Shown: in pieces, positions 7,025 to 15,140 of the stretch
Layout: each line of letters begins with the position of its first letter
Numbering within the stretch: position 1 is the first letter of the stretch
Assembly: GCA_965203855.1 (NCBI GenBank)
Contig: CBDBDN010000008.1
Span: forward strand, 62,001-126,000
DNA length: 64,000 bases
DNA from: Bin87 sp965203855
GTDB taxonomy: Bacteria > Chloroflexota > Dehalococcoidia > Lucifugimonadales > UBA3495
Direction: 5' to 3'
The notes under the pieces: model-generated
What the model was told of the DNA's origin: nothing
Seen by the model: only the letters and a program-made list of their open reading frames with translations
The model's database searches: none
Made by a program: the position numbers and the translations under genes

Positions 7025-9040
7025 ATGCCTAACAGCATCGTCGGCATTGACGTCGGCGGCACTTTTACCGACATTGCCATCCTGGAAAACGGCCGGCTGA
7101 CCGTCCATAAGCTGCCGTCCACGCCGGCGGACCCGTCCATCGGCATCACCCGCGGCGTTCAGGAAACGGGGGTAAGCATTCCCGACTCCGATTTTGTACA
7201 CGGCAGCACTGTAGCTACCAACGCCCTGCTGGAAGGGAAGGGCGGGCGCACCGCTCTGGTAACTACGCTGGGCTTTGAGGATGTGCTGGAGATTGGCCGT
7301 CAGAATCGGGCTGACCTTTATGACCTGAATATGGAGCGGCCGGCTCCGCTGTCTCCGGCGCACTTGCGCTACGGCTTGCCGGAACGGATTGACTACACCG
7401 GCGCCATCCTAGAAGATCTGCGGTCGGAATCGGTTGATGCGCTGCTGTCGCTGCTGGAACAGGACGCCGTTGACGGCGTCGCAGTGTCATTCCTGTTTTC
7501 CTTTCTGAACCCGGTTCATGAGGAAGCGCTGGCGGCCAGACTGGCGGATTTGCCCGGGCAGCCATTCGTTTCCATATCCTCCAAAATCCTGCCGGAATTC
7601 CGGGAATATGAACGGACCAGCACCGTAGTGGTCAACTCTTATGTCGGCCCGGTGATGGCGCGCTACCTGATGCAGCTGGAATCGTCCTTGGGGCAGGGGC
7701 TGCGGATAATGCAGTCATCGGGCGGCAGCATCACGGCGCGCCTGGCCGCCGAGCAGCCCGTCCGCACTATCCTCAGCGGGCCGGCGGGCGGCGTAGTGGG
7801 CGCCTTTTATACGGGAGTGCAGGCCGGCTACCCGGACATTATCACGCTGGATATGGGCGGCACTTCTACCGATGTATCGCTTTGTCCGGGGCGCATCAAG
7901 GAAACTACTGCGGCCAACTTGGGAGGGTATCCGGTCAGCGTGCCGATGATTGAAATTCACACGGTGGGAGCCGGCGGCGGTTCCATTGCGCGGGTTGACG
8001 CCGGCGGCGCGTTGGCCGTGGGGCCGGCGTCGGCGGGGGCCGAACCTGGCCCGGCGTGCTACGGGCGTGGCGACCGCATCACAGTAACCGATGCCAACCT
8101 GGTCTTGGGGCGGCTGCGCGCCGACGGATTCCTGGGCGGCCGGCTGTCGCTGGACCGGGAACGCGCCGAGACGCTGCTGGCGGAGGTGGCCGCCGGAATT
8201 GGGGCATCCGTAACCGACGCGGCGTTGGGCATCATCCGCGTGGTCAATTCCAATATGGAGCGCGCCATCCGCGCTATATCGCTGGAACGGGGCTATGACC
8301 CGCGCGAGTTCACACTGGCGCCTTTCGGCGGGGCCGGCCCGATGCACGCCTGCGAACTGGCCGCCGAAATGGGCATACCGCGCATCCTGGTGCCGGCCCA
8401 TCCCGGCATCCTGTCCGCCCTGGGCGTTGCCATCGCCGATGTAGTCAAAGATTACTCCCGCACGGTAATGCTGCGCGGCGCCGACTTGGACAAGGATCGG
8501 CTGGAGGAGGAGTTTCACGGGATGGAAATGACGGCGCGGGCCGAGCTGCTGGACGAGGGACTACCGGCAGAGACGATGGCATCCCGCCGTTTCCTGGATG
8601 TCCGGTATGTGGGGCAGTCTTTTGAGCTGACGGTGGACTGCCCGTCGCTGGCCGGTCGGGGCAGCTTGGCGCGCAGCATTGCGTCCGGCTTTTACGCCGC
8701 GCATCTGCAACGGTTTGGCTACGCCGACCGCAACCTGCCCGTTGAAATCGTGAACCTGCGCCTCAAGATGGAGCTGGCCGCCGCCAAGCCGGAGCCGGAA
8801 CCGGCGCAATCGGCCGGCTCCGATTCGTCCGCGGCAGTTGCCGGCGTTGCCGAGGTAGTGTTCGCGGCCGGCGCCACCACGGCTACGCTGTACGACCGGG
8901 AACGCCTGCAAACGGGCAATCGCATCAGCGGGCCGGCGCTGCTGCTGCAACTGGATACCACCATAGTGGTGCCGCCGGGCTGGGCGGGCGTGGTGGACGC
9001 TTATGGCAATCTGCTGCTGGAGCCGCAAAATGGCAAATAA
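7025..9040 (+). CDS. hyuA: Hydantoinase/oxoprolinase family protein, subunit A
   Basis: An ATP-dependent ring-opening amidohydrolase subunit of the HyuA / 5-oxoprolinase / acetone-carboxylase alpha family. It acts with a HyuB partner on hydantoins, oxoproline-like or N-methylhydantoin-like substrates. The N-terminal ASKHA-type nucleotide site begins at residue 6 (GIDVGGTFTDIA), followed by FVHGSTVATNALLEGKGGRT. A second phosphate-binding block reads LDMGGTSTDVS (about residue 277), and GAGGGSIARVD follows. At 671 residues it matches stand-alone HyuA. The partner hyuB is not adjacent but 4.4 kb downstream (13442), with unrelated genes between them. The substrate cannot be told from sequence alone. 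Confidence 0.9.
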   Translation: MPNSIVGIDVGGTFTDIAILENGRLTVHKLPSTPADPSIGITRGVQETGVSIPDSDFVHGSTVATNALLEGKGGRTALVTTLGFEDVLEIGRQNRADLYDLNMERPAPLSPAHLRYGLPERIDYTGAILEDLRSESVDALLSLLEQDAVDGVAVSFLFSFLNPVHEEALAARLADLPGQPFVSISSKILPEFREYERTSTVVVNSYVGPVMARYLMQLESSLGQGLRIMQSSGGSITARLAAEQPVRTILSGPAGGVVGAFYTGVQAGYPDIITLDMGGTSTDVSLCPGRIKETTAANLGGYPVSVPMIEIHTVGAGGGSIARVDAGGALAVGPASAGAEPGPACYGRGDRITVTDANLVLGRLRADGFLGGRLSLDRERAETLLAEVAAGIGASVTDAALGIIRVVNSNMERAIRAISLERGYDPREFTLAPFGGAGPMHACELAAEMGIPRILVPAHPGILSALGVAIADVVKDYSRTVMLRGADLDKDRLEEEFHGMEMTARAELLDEGLPAETMASRRFLDVRYVGQSFELTVDCPSLAGRGSLARSIASGFYAAHLQRFGYADRNLPVEIVNLRLKMELAAAKPEPEPAQSAGSDSSAAVAGVAEVVFAAGATTATLYDRERLQTGNRISGPALLLQLDTTIVVPPGWAGVVDAYGNLLLEPQNGK

Positions 9041-9518
9041 CAGTCAATCCTACATACGGAGCGACGCTTGCATATCGGAGTGCGGGCAGTATCGCTACCG
9101 GCTTTATCGGCAGTGGGATGAAAGCAGACCCGATGTATTGTTCGTAATGCTTAACCCGTCCACCGCCGACCACCGCACGGATGACCGTACCATTACCCGC
9201 TGCGTAGGATTTGCGCGGAATTGGGGATATGGCGGGTTGCTGGTGGGCAATCTGTTCGCGCTACGCAGCACAGACCCCGCTGAGTTGTACAAAAGCGATG
9301 ATCCCACAGGGCCGTACAATGACGCTGCTTTGCGGGATATGGCGGCACAAGTAGATGTGATTGTAGCGGCGTGGGGCGACCATGGAGCGTTTCAGAACCG
9401 TGGCTGTGAAGTTTTGCGTATGCTGCCGGGCAAGCGCCATGCGCTGCAACTGAACAAATCAGGGCATCCCGCTCACCCTTTACGCTTACCCCGTGATTTG
9501 AAACCATTTTGCATCTAG
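9030..9518 (+). CDS. DUF1643 domain protein
   Basis: A 162-residue protein of the DUF1643 family. Recognisable blocks are YRYRLYRQWD, VLFVMLNPSTAD (about residues 32-43), TITRCVGFARNWGYGGL and NLFALRSTDP. ATG at 9030 overlaps the hyuA stop and has GGAG seven bases upstream, so translation is probably coupled to hyuA. The biochemical function of the family is not established; members are often found in accessory or phage-linked settings. The C-terminal LNKSGHPAHPLRLP segment is typical of the family, so the gene looks complete. Confidence 0.85.
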   Translation: MANNSQSYIRSDACISECGQYRYRLYRQWDESRPDVLFVMLNPSTADHRTDDRTITRCVGFARNWGYGGLLVGNLFALRSTDPAELYKSDDPTGPYNDAALRDMAAQVDVIVAAWGDHGAFQNRGCEVLRMLPGKRHALQLNKSGHPAHPLRLPRDLKPFCI

Positions 9519-9626
9519 AACGCCATCCTTGCAGGTGGTTTAGGCATAATTCCGCTTGTCTGGTGAAATCGGGAATGAATGGCGAAAAATCAAGCCATCT
9601 GACTGGAAATTTCGCAGTGCAGGCAG

Positions 9627-9700
9627 CCCCAACGCTGGCATTGTAGAATACCAACGAACCTACTCTGGTCCGCTTTGCGCTTACCGGGAGGCATTATGAC
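9627..9700 (+). promoter_or_regulatory. Duplicated leader, copy a (TAGAAT -10 and GGGAGG ribosome site)
   Basis: A stretch from aacgctggcattgtagaata to the ATG, with a TAGAAT -10-like hexamer (9644-9649) and GGGAGG four bases before the start. Nearly the same sequence precedes the two Uma2 genes. Confidence 0.55.
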
Positions 9701-10625
9701 TACCGACGCTGCTACCACCGCAACCCGCCGGCCGGCGGTGGCGTCGGCGCCGGCGGATGCGACGGCCCCTGCCCGGTTTCCCGACTTTTCGCCGTGTGCA
9801 GGATTGCGTCCAATGCAGTACCAAATAGCCGCCGTCGCAATCGCCGTTCTGTCCGTGCTGGCTGCGCTGGCTTGCTCAACAGCAACGGCCCCGGACGAAT
9901 GCGTTGCTGCGGCTGAAAACGCCGGCGCGCCGGATACGGTCGTCCGGCAGCTGGAAAATCCGGGCGATCTGAACGCCGCCGAGCGTATTATTCTGAATCG
10001 GACGCTGCAACGCCTGGGCGTTGGCGATGTATGCAGCGCAACGGCTCAACTGCCGGGGCAGGATAGCGAATCGGCAAGCGAGTCGGCAGCGGATGACAGC
10101 GGCCGGCGTACATCCGACGCCGGTACGCCAAGAGTAGAGGCCAGCCCGGTTAGCCAAGAGGCGGACACGGAGACTTGCCTGCACGCCGCCTTGTCGCGCG
10201 GGGTGAACGACTCACTGGTGGAGGAGATACGGCGCACTGACTCGGATGACTTAACCGACCGGCAGCGTATCCGCTGGGGGCGCACTCTTTCGGAAAACGG
10301 CATCAAAAGCGAATGTCCCGGCTTCTGGTCTGAGCCGGTGAATGATTCTAACGCTGACAAGCGCAACACAAGATATTTTGCCGAATGCCTGGCCGATTTG
10401 GAGGGGGAGATAGTGTCCAGGCGCAACAACGGCGACTGGCACCGCGTTGCCTATTACCAGGACTTCCTGCAATTGCTTGCTCGTTCCTACTCTAATCTGG
10501 ATGCTGCTGACCGGGTTATACTACGGTCGTTCTTAAGCGAACAAGGCGGCAGTTCCGGCGACTGTGCGGTGGGCTACCCGCAGCTTTATTCCGGTAGCTG
10601 GATACCGGCGGATGCGGATCGCTGA
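9696..10625 (+). CDS. Lipoprotein-like secreted protein with three Cys-bounded repeats, fused to a Uma2 leader
   Basis: The first about 38 codons (MTTDAATTATRRP...) copy the N-terminus of the two Uma2 genes downstream. They are followed by what looks like the native start, ATG 9813, with AGGA upstream. From there the protein has a hydrophobic signal segment (AAVAIAVLSVLAALAC) ending in a possible lipobox. The exported part contains three related blocks, each starting and ending with Cys (about 45-60 residues): CVAAAENAG...GVGDVC, CLHAALSRG...GIKSEC and CLADLEGEI...GSSGDC. Each holds an L-x-x-A-x-R-x-I-like helix, and the blocks are separated by a Ser/Asp-rich linker. No known family recognised. 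If translation begins at 9696 the signal peptide would be internal; a start at 9813 makes more biological sense. Confidence 0.6.
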   Translation: MTTDAATTATRRPAVASAPADATAPARFPDFSPCAGLRPMQYQIAAVAIAVLSVLAALACSTATAPDECVAAAENAGAPDTVVRQLENPGDLNAAERIILNRTLQRLGVGDVCSATAQLPGQDSESASESAADDSGRRTSDAGTPRVEASPVSQEADTETCLHAALSRGVNDSLVEEIRRTDSDDLTDRQRIRWGRTLSENGIKSECPGFWSEPVNDSNADKRNTRYFAECLADLEGEIVSRRNNGDWHRVAYYQDFLQLLARSYSNLDAADRVILRSFLSEQGGSSGDCAVGYPQLYSGSWIPADADR

Positions 10626-10652
10626 TTTCGGGCACTACGACGGCAATGTACG

Positions 10653-10731
10653 GGCGGCCCCAACGCTGGCATTGTAGAATACCAACTAACCTACTCCGTC
10701 CTGCCTTGCGCTTACCGGGAGGCATTATGAC
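10653..10731 (+). promoter_or_regulatory. Duplicated leader, copy b
   Basis: The same leader as at 9627-9700, including caacgctggcattgtagaat, the run to cttaccgggaggcattatg, and the start codon. It provides the -10-like element and the strong ribosome site for the first Uma2 gene. Confidence 0.55.
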
Positions 10732-11629
10732 TACCAACGCTACTACCACCGCAGCCCGCCCGCCGGCGGCGACGACAGCGGCGCCTGCGGATGCGCCGGC
10801 CGGCGCCCGGTTTCCCGACTATCCGCCGCGTGACGATATGATGAACACCCGCCATCTCCACGACTACGGGAACCAGCCGGCGCTGCGGCTGTATCTGGGC
10901 AGCCCGGAGACTACCATTGTGCTGGGCGAAGTGCCGATTGCGTGGGATATTCCGCGCGGACGCGAGGGCGTCCGCATTCCCGACTTGCTGGTCGCGCTCA
11001 ATGTCAATGCGGAGCAGATACTCAATCAGATGGGCTACGCCATCCGCCAGCATGGCAAGGCGCCGGATTTCGTGCTGGAAGTAGCGTCGGATACTACTTC
11101 GCGGCGCGATGAAACCGTCAAATGGCATGACTACGCCGCTTTCGGGGTAACGGAGTACTGGCTTTTTGACCCGGATTGGGGGCAGCGTTACGAACAGGGG
11201 CTGATGGGCTGGACGCTGGTCAACGGGGGGTACGAACCGATTCCCATCCATGAATACGCAGCGGATATGCGCTATGGGTACAGCGCGGCGCTGGGGCTGT
11301 ATGTGTGCTGGGAATACGGTCGGCTGCGCTGGTACGATGCGGAAACGGGCTACCTGCGAAGCCATGACGAGGAACGGAACGGCCGTATTGAGGAACGAAG
11401 CAATCGCATCGCCGCCGAAATTCTGAATGATGCATTCGCAACAGAGCGGGATACGGCGGCGGCGGAACGGGATACGGCAGCGGCGGCGCGGGATGCGGCA
11501 GCGGCGGCGCGGGATACGGCGGTGACAGAGCGAGATGCGGAACGCAACGCGCGTATCGCCGCCGAAGCCGACAACCGGCGGTTGCAGGACGAAATCGCCC
11601 GCCTGCGCGCCGGCGCTAACGGCCAGTAA
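10727..11629 (+). CDS. Uma2-family (DUF820) putative PD-(D/E)XK nuclease, copy 1, with C-terminal coiled coil
   Basis: A 300-residue protein. After a low-complexity Ala/Thr/Pro leader (residues 1-27) comes the Uma2/DUF820 restriction-endonuclease-like fold. Its PD-(D/E)XK-type residues appear as RIPDLLVAL (Asp), DFVLEVASDTT (Glu) and the Lys of ETVKWHDYAAFGVTEYWLFDP. The tail is a repetitive RDTAAAER/RDAAAA coiled coil. Start ATG 10727 follows GGGAGG. Uma2 proteins are widespread in Cyanobacteria and Chloroflexota, often in many copies, without a settled function. It is nearly identical to the next gene over the whole nuclease domain; the copies differ mainly in the number of coiled-coil repeats. 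Confidence 0.85.
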   Translation: MTTNATTTAARPPAATTAAPADAPAGARFPDYPPRDDMMNTRHLHDYGNQPALRLYLGSPETTIVLGEVPIAWDIPRGREGVRIPDLLVALNVNAEQILNQMGYAIRQHGKAPDFVLEVASDTTSRRDETVKWHDYAAFGVTEYWLFDPDWGQRYEQGLMGWTLVNGGYEPIPIHEYAADMRYGYSAALGLYVCWEYGRLRWYDAETGYLRSHDEERNGRIEERSNRIAAEILNDAFATERDTAAAERDTAAAARDAAAAARDTAVTERDAERNARIAAEADNRRLQDEIARLRAGANGQ

Positions 11630-11675
11630 CGAACCTACTCTGGTCCGCTTTGCGCTTACCGGGAGGCATTATGAC
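11629..11675 (+). promoter_or_regulatory. Duplicated leader, copy c (shortened)
   Basis: The 3' part of the shared leader (gaacctactctggtccgctt up to gggaggcattatg), fused directly to the stop of the previous gene. The TAGAAT element is missing, so this copy probably serves only as a ribosome site within an operon. Confidence 0.5.
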
Positions 11676-12522
11676 TACCAACGCTGCTACCAATGCTACT
11701 ACCACCGCATCCCGCCCGCCGGCGGCAACGACAGCGGCGCTTGCGGATGCGCCGGCCGGCGCCCGGTTTCCCGACTATCCGCCGCGTGACGATATGATGA
11801 ACACCCGCCATCTCCACGACTACGGGAACCAGCCGGCGTTGCGGCTGTATCTGGGCCGCCCGGAGACTACCATTGTGCTGGGCGAAGTGCCGATTGCGTG
11901 GGATATTCCGCGCGGACGCGAGGGCGTCCGCATTCCCGACCTGCTGGTCGCGCTCAATGTCAATGCGGAGCAGATACTCAATCAGATGGGCTACGCCATC
12001 CGCCAGCATGGCAAGGCGCCGGATTTCGTGCTGGAGGTAGCGTCGGATACTACTTCGCGGCGGGACGAAACCGACAAATGGCATGACTACGCCGCTTTCG
12101 GGGTAACGGAGTACTGGCTTTTTGACCCGGACTGGGGACAGCGTTACGAACAGGGGCTGATTGGCTGGACGCTGGTCAACGGGGGTTACGAACCGATTCC
12201 CATCCACGAGTACGCGGCGGATATGCGCTATGGGTACAGCGCCGCGCTGGGGCTGTATGTGTGCTGGGAATACGGTCGGCTGCGCTGGTACGATGCGGAA
12301 ACGGGCTACCTGCGAAGCCATGACGAGGAACGGAATGGCCGCATCGCTGCCGAAATTTTGAACGATGCATTCGCAACAGAGCGGGATACGGCGGCGGCGG
12401 AACGGGATGCATTCGCGGCAGAGCGGGATGCGGAACGCAACGCACGCCTTGCCGCCGAAGCCGAAGTGCAACGCTTGCGGGATGAAATCGCCGGCCGGCG
12501 CGCCGGTAGCGACGGGGCGTAA
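11671..12522 (+). CDS. Uma2-family (DUF820) putative PD-(D/E)XK nuclease, copy 2, with C-terminal coiled coil
   Basis: A tandem paralogue of the preceding gene, 283 residues. The nuclease domain is almost unchanged (same IPDLLVALNV, LEVASDTTSRRDE and WLFDPDWGQRYEQG blocks). The C-terminal ERD-AAA coiled coil has fewer repeats, and the N-terminal Thr/Ala run is longer. The near identity at DNA level implies a recent duplication or ongoing gene conversion. GGGAGG lies four bases before the ATG. Confidence 0.85.
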   Translation: MTTNAATNATTTASRPPAATTAALADAPAGARFPDYPPRDDMMNTRHLHDYGNQPALRLYLGRPETTIVLGEVPIAWDIPRGREGVRIPDLLVALNVNAEQILNQMGYAIRQHGKAPDFVLEVASDTTSRRDETDKWHDYAAFGVTEYWLFDPDWGQRYEQGLIGWTLVNGGYEPIPIHEYAADMRYGYSAALGLYVCWEYGRLRWYDAETGYLRSHDEERNGRIAAEILNDAFATERDTAAAERDAFAAERDAERNARLAAEAEVQRLRDEIAGRRAGSDGA

Positions 12523-12551
12523 CGGATACGGGAATTATTGGCCGGACGAAA

Positions 12552-13373
12552 ATGAACGCTGCCGCTGCTCCTGATATATCCCGCCTTTCCGTACTGGCGT
12601 GTTTTGCCCATCCCGACGATGAGGGGTTTGCGGCCGGCGGGCTGCTGGCGATGCTGGCCGCCGGCGGCGCGCGCGTGGCTCTGGTCTGCGCCACTAACGG
12701 CGATGTTGGCGAAATCAGCGATCCGGCTCTGGCTACTCCCGCAAACCTCTGGCAAGTGCGGCAGCAGGAACTTCGCAACGCGATGGCCGTTACCGGCGTG
12801 TCCGATCTGCGCTTTCTGAATTACCGGGACAGCGGTATGGACGGCACCGACGACAACGGGCATCCCAACGCATACTGCAACGCCGCTGCGGATGTCGTAA
12901 TCAGCCATATCGCCGGCGTCATTGCCGAGCTGAACCCGCATATCGTGCTGACTCATGACCCTAGCGGCGGGTACGGCCATCCCGACCACAAAACGATGTC
13001 GGCGCACGCTACCGCCGCCGTGCGGCAGTCGTCCGACCCGGACGGCGCTACGCCCCTGCTGTACTATGTCTGCTTTCCGCGGGCGGTGTTCCGCCGCTGG
13101 TGGCAAGAGATGGAGGAACGGGGCATTACGCCGCCCTTTGCGGTGGACGCTATTGACGCGCTGGGCACGCCGGACGAGGATGTTACCGCTACTGTTGATG
13201 TGATGCCCTGGGTAGAGGTCAAGATGCGGTCGCTGCGCTGCCATCGCACCCAGTTGCATGACACCGGGCCTTTCAGCCAACTGCCGCAGGATGTAATCAA
13301 TATGCTGATGGGCGCCGAGTACTATCAGCTGGCTTACCCGGCGGGCGCATCCGACCTGCTGGCCGCGCTCTAA
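12552..13373 (+). CDS. PIG-L/LmbE-family zinc deacetylase
   Basis: The family removes N-acetyl groups from GlcNAc-type conjugates (MshB, BshB, GlcNAc-PI deacetylase). The zinc/catalytic signature AHPDDE lies at residues 19-24, the third metal-ligand region at GGYGHPDHKTM (HPDH), and NGDVGEIS follows the first motif as in the family. At 273 residues it is a single complete domain. It lies between the Uma2 pair and hyuB on the same strand. The actual substrate is unknown: a low-molecular-weight thiol pathway or a glycoconjugate are both possible. Confidence 0.9.
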   Translation: MNAAAAPDISRLSVLACFAHPDDEGFAAGGLLAMLAAGGARVALVCATNGDVGEISDPALATPANLWQVRQQELRNAMAVTGVSDLRFLNYRDSGMDGTDDNGHPNAYCNAAADVVISHIAGVIAELNPHIVLTHDPSGGYGHPDHKTMSAHATAAVRQSSDPDGATPLLYYVCFPRAVFRRWWQEMEERGITPPFAVDAIDALGTPDEDVTATVDVMPWVEVKMRSLRCHRTQLHDTGPFSQLPQDVINMLMGAEYYQLAYPAGASDLLAAL

Positions 13374-13441
13374 ATCGTCTTTCCGTCAATCAAGCCGCAA
13401 GCCGCCAACAAACCTGCCAATGCGCCGGGAGACTAACGATT

Positions 13442-15025
13442 ATGCCAGTGGACGCAATCAGCCTGGAAGTGTTCAAGAATATGTTCATCTCCGTATCGGA
13501 GGAGATGGGGGTAGCGTTGCAGCGCACCAGCTATTCCACGAACATTAAGGAACGGCAGGATTTTTCCTGCGCGCTGTTCAATCCGGCCGGGGAGATGGTG
13601 GCACAGGCGGCGCATCAGCCGGTGCATCTGGGGGCGATGCCGGCCTCGGTGCAGGCCGCTTTGCAGACCTTTCCGCGCGGGCTGCGCCCCGGCGACATTG
13701 TGATCCTCAACGATCCGTACCTGGGGGGCTCGCATCTGCCCGATATTACGCTGGTAGCGCCGGCTTATGTTGAGAACGACGGCCAACGCCAGCTGATTGG
13801 CTATGTCAGCAATCGGGGGCATCACTCCGATGTTGGCGGAATGGCTCCCGGCTCAATGCCGCTGTCCACCGAGCTGTACCAGGAAGGGACGATTATTCCG
13901 CCGCTGAAATTGGCGCGCGGCGGACGGGTCAACCAGGAAGTGATTGCCCTGATCTGCCGCAACTCCCGTACGCCGTATGACCGCAGCGGCGATCTGGCGG
14001 CGCAAATCGCGTCCATACGAGTTGGCGAAAAGCGGCTGTCGGAAATTGCGCTGCGCTACGGCCTGGCGGATACGCACGAGCATATGGCGGCTTTGCTGGA
14101 CTACTCCGAGCGGCTGACGCGGCAGGCCATCGCACTGGTGCCCGACGGCGTGTATCAGGTAACCGACTATATGGACGATGACGGGCAGAGCGAGGAGCCG
14201 GTAGCCATCCGGGTATCGTTAACCGTGGCCGGCGACCGAATGGAGATTGACTTTACCGGCACTGCCGAGCAGCGTCCCGGCTGCATCAATGCGCCCCGCG
14301 CGGTAACGGTGTCGGCCAGCCTGTATGTGGTGCGCTGCGTGGTGGGCGATGCCGCGCCGGCCAATCAGGGGTGCCTGCGTCCAGTGTCCGTTATTACCAG
14401 GCCGGGCAGCCTGGTTGATCCTTTGCCGCAGCGCGGCGTGGCCGGGGGGAATGTGGAAACTTCCCAGCGCATTACGGATGTGCTGCTGGCGGCGTTGAGC
14501 CAGGCGCTGCCGCACCGGATACCGGCGGCGTCGCAAGGGACGATGAACAATATGATTATCGGCGGGCATGATGTATCCCGCGACAAGCCGTATGTGTATT
14601 ACGAGACCATTGGCGGGGGTATGGGCGCGCGTCCGGAGCAAGACGGCGTGTCGGGCATCCATACGCATATGACGAACACGATGAACACGCCGGTAGAGGC
14701 GCTGGAGTTTGCGTTTCCGCTGCGTCTGCGCCGTTATGCGCTGCGGCGGGGTTCCGGCGGCGACGGGAAGCAGCGCGGCGGCGACGGGCTGGTGCGGGAT
14801 GTGGAGTTTCTGGGGCCGGCGCGGGTAACCGTGCTGTCGGAGCGCCGCCGGCTGGCTCCGCCGGGCTATCATGGGGGGCATCACGGGCAGCATGGCGAAA
14901 ATGTGCTGCTGCGCGGCGGCTACGAGGAAGTACGGCTGGCCGGCAAGGAAACATTGGATGTCGAGGCCGGCGATATACTCAGCATCCGCACGCCCGGCGG
15001 CGGCGGGTGGGGCGCGCCGGAATAG
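13442..15025 (+). CDS. hyuB: Hydantoinase/oxoprolinase family protein, subunit B
   Basis: The partner of HyuA in ATP-dependent hydantoinase/oxoprolinase-type enzymes. Typical HyuB blocks are LEVFKNMFISVSEEMG near the N-terminus, STNIKERQDFSCALF (about residues 31-45), HLPDITLVAPAY, NRGHHSDVGG, EIDFTGTA and the Gly-rich end RTPGGGGWGAPE. At 527 residues it is full-length for a B subunit. The ATG follows GGGAG about 15 bases upstream (13425-13429). It is separated from hyuA by DUF1643, lipoprotein, Uma2 and PIG-L genes, an unusual split because the two subunits are normally adjacent. Confidence 0.9.
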   Translation: MPVDAISLEVFKNMFISVSEEMGVALQRTSYSTNIKERQDFSCALFNPAGEMVAQAAHQPVHLGAMPASVQAALQTFPRGLRPGDIVILNDPYLGGSHLPDITLVAPAYVENDGQRQLIGYVSNRGHHSDVGGMAPGSMPLSTELYQEGTIIPPLKLARGGRVNQEVIALICRNSRTPYDRSGDLAAQIASIRVGEKRLSEIALRYGLADTHEHMAALLDYSERLTRQAIALVPDGVYQVTDYMDDDGQSEEPVAIRVSLTVAGDRMEIDFTGTAEQRPGCINAPRAVTVSASLYVVRCVVGDAAPANQGCLRPVSVITRPGSLVDPLPQRGVAGGNVETSQRITDVLLAALSQALPHRIPAASQGTMNNMIIGGHDVSRDKPYVYYETIGGGMGARPEQDGVSGIHTHMTNTMNTPVEALEFAFPLRLRRYALRRGSGGDGKQRGGDGLVRDVEFLGPARVTVLSERRRLAPPGYHGGHHGQHGENVLLRGGYEEVRLAGKETLDVEAGDILSIRTPGGGGWGAPE

Positions 15026-15140
15026 TCTCTGTCGGAATAGTCTCCGCCGGAATAGCGCGGGCCTCAAATTCGTTCCGGCACGGTAGAAAGGGAGCCGGCG
15101 CCGCGGGGAGCGCATTGCGCTTGGCGCAGCCGGAAGTGCG

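Larger units (their letters stand above)
5276..7045 (+). repeat. Tandem triplication carrying footprints of the flanking genes alaX and hyuA
   Basis: The unit (roughly 600 bp) starts with a segment matching the alaX 3' end (compare 5276-5340 with 5829-5890 and 6466-6530, all ending in gcgcgctgctgcgctagaa). It contains the coiled-coil gene and ends with a degenerate copy of the hyuA start: ccgctatgcttaac at 5792 against ccgctatgcctaac at 7020. The array is therefore a tandem duplication whose breakpoints lay inside alaX and at the start of hyuA. Confidence 0.75.
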
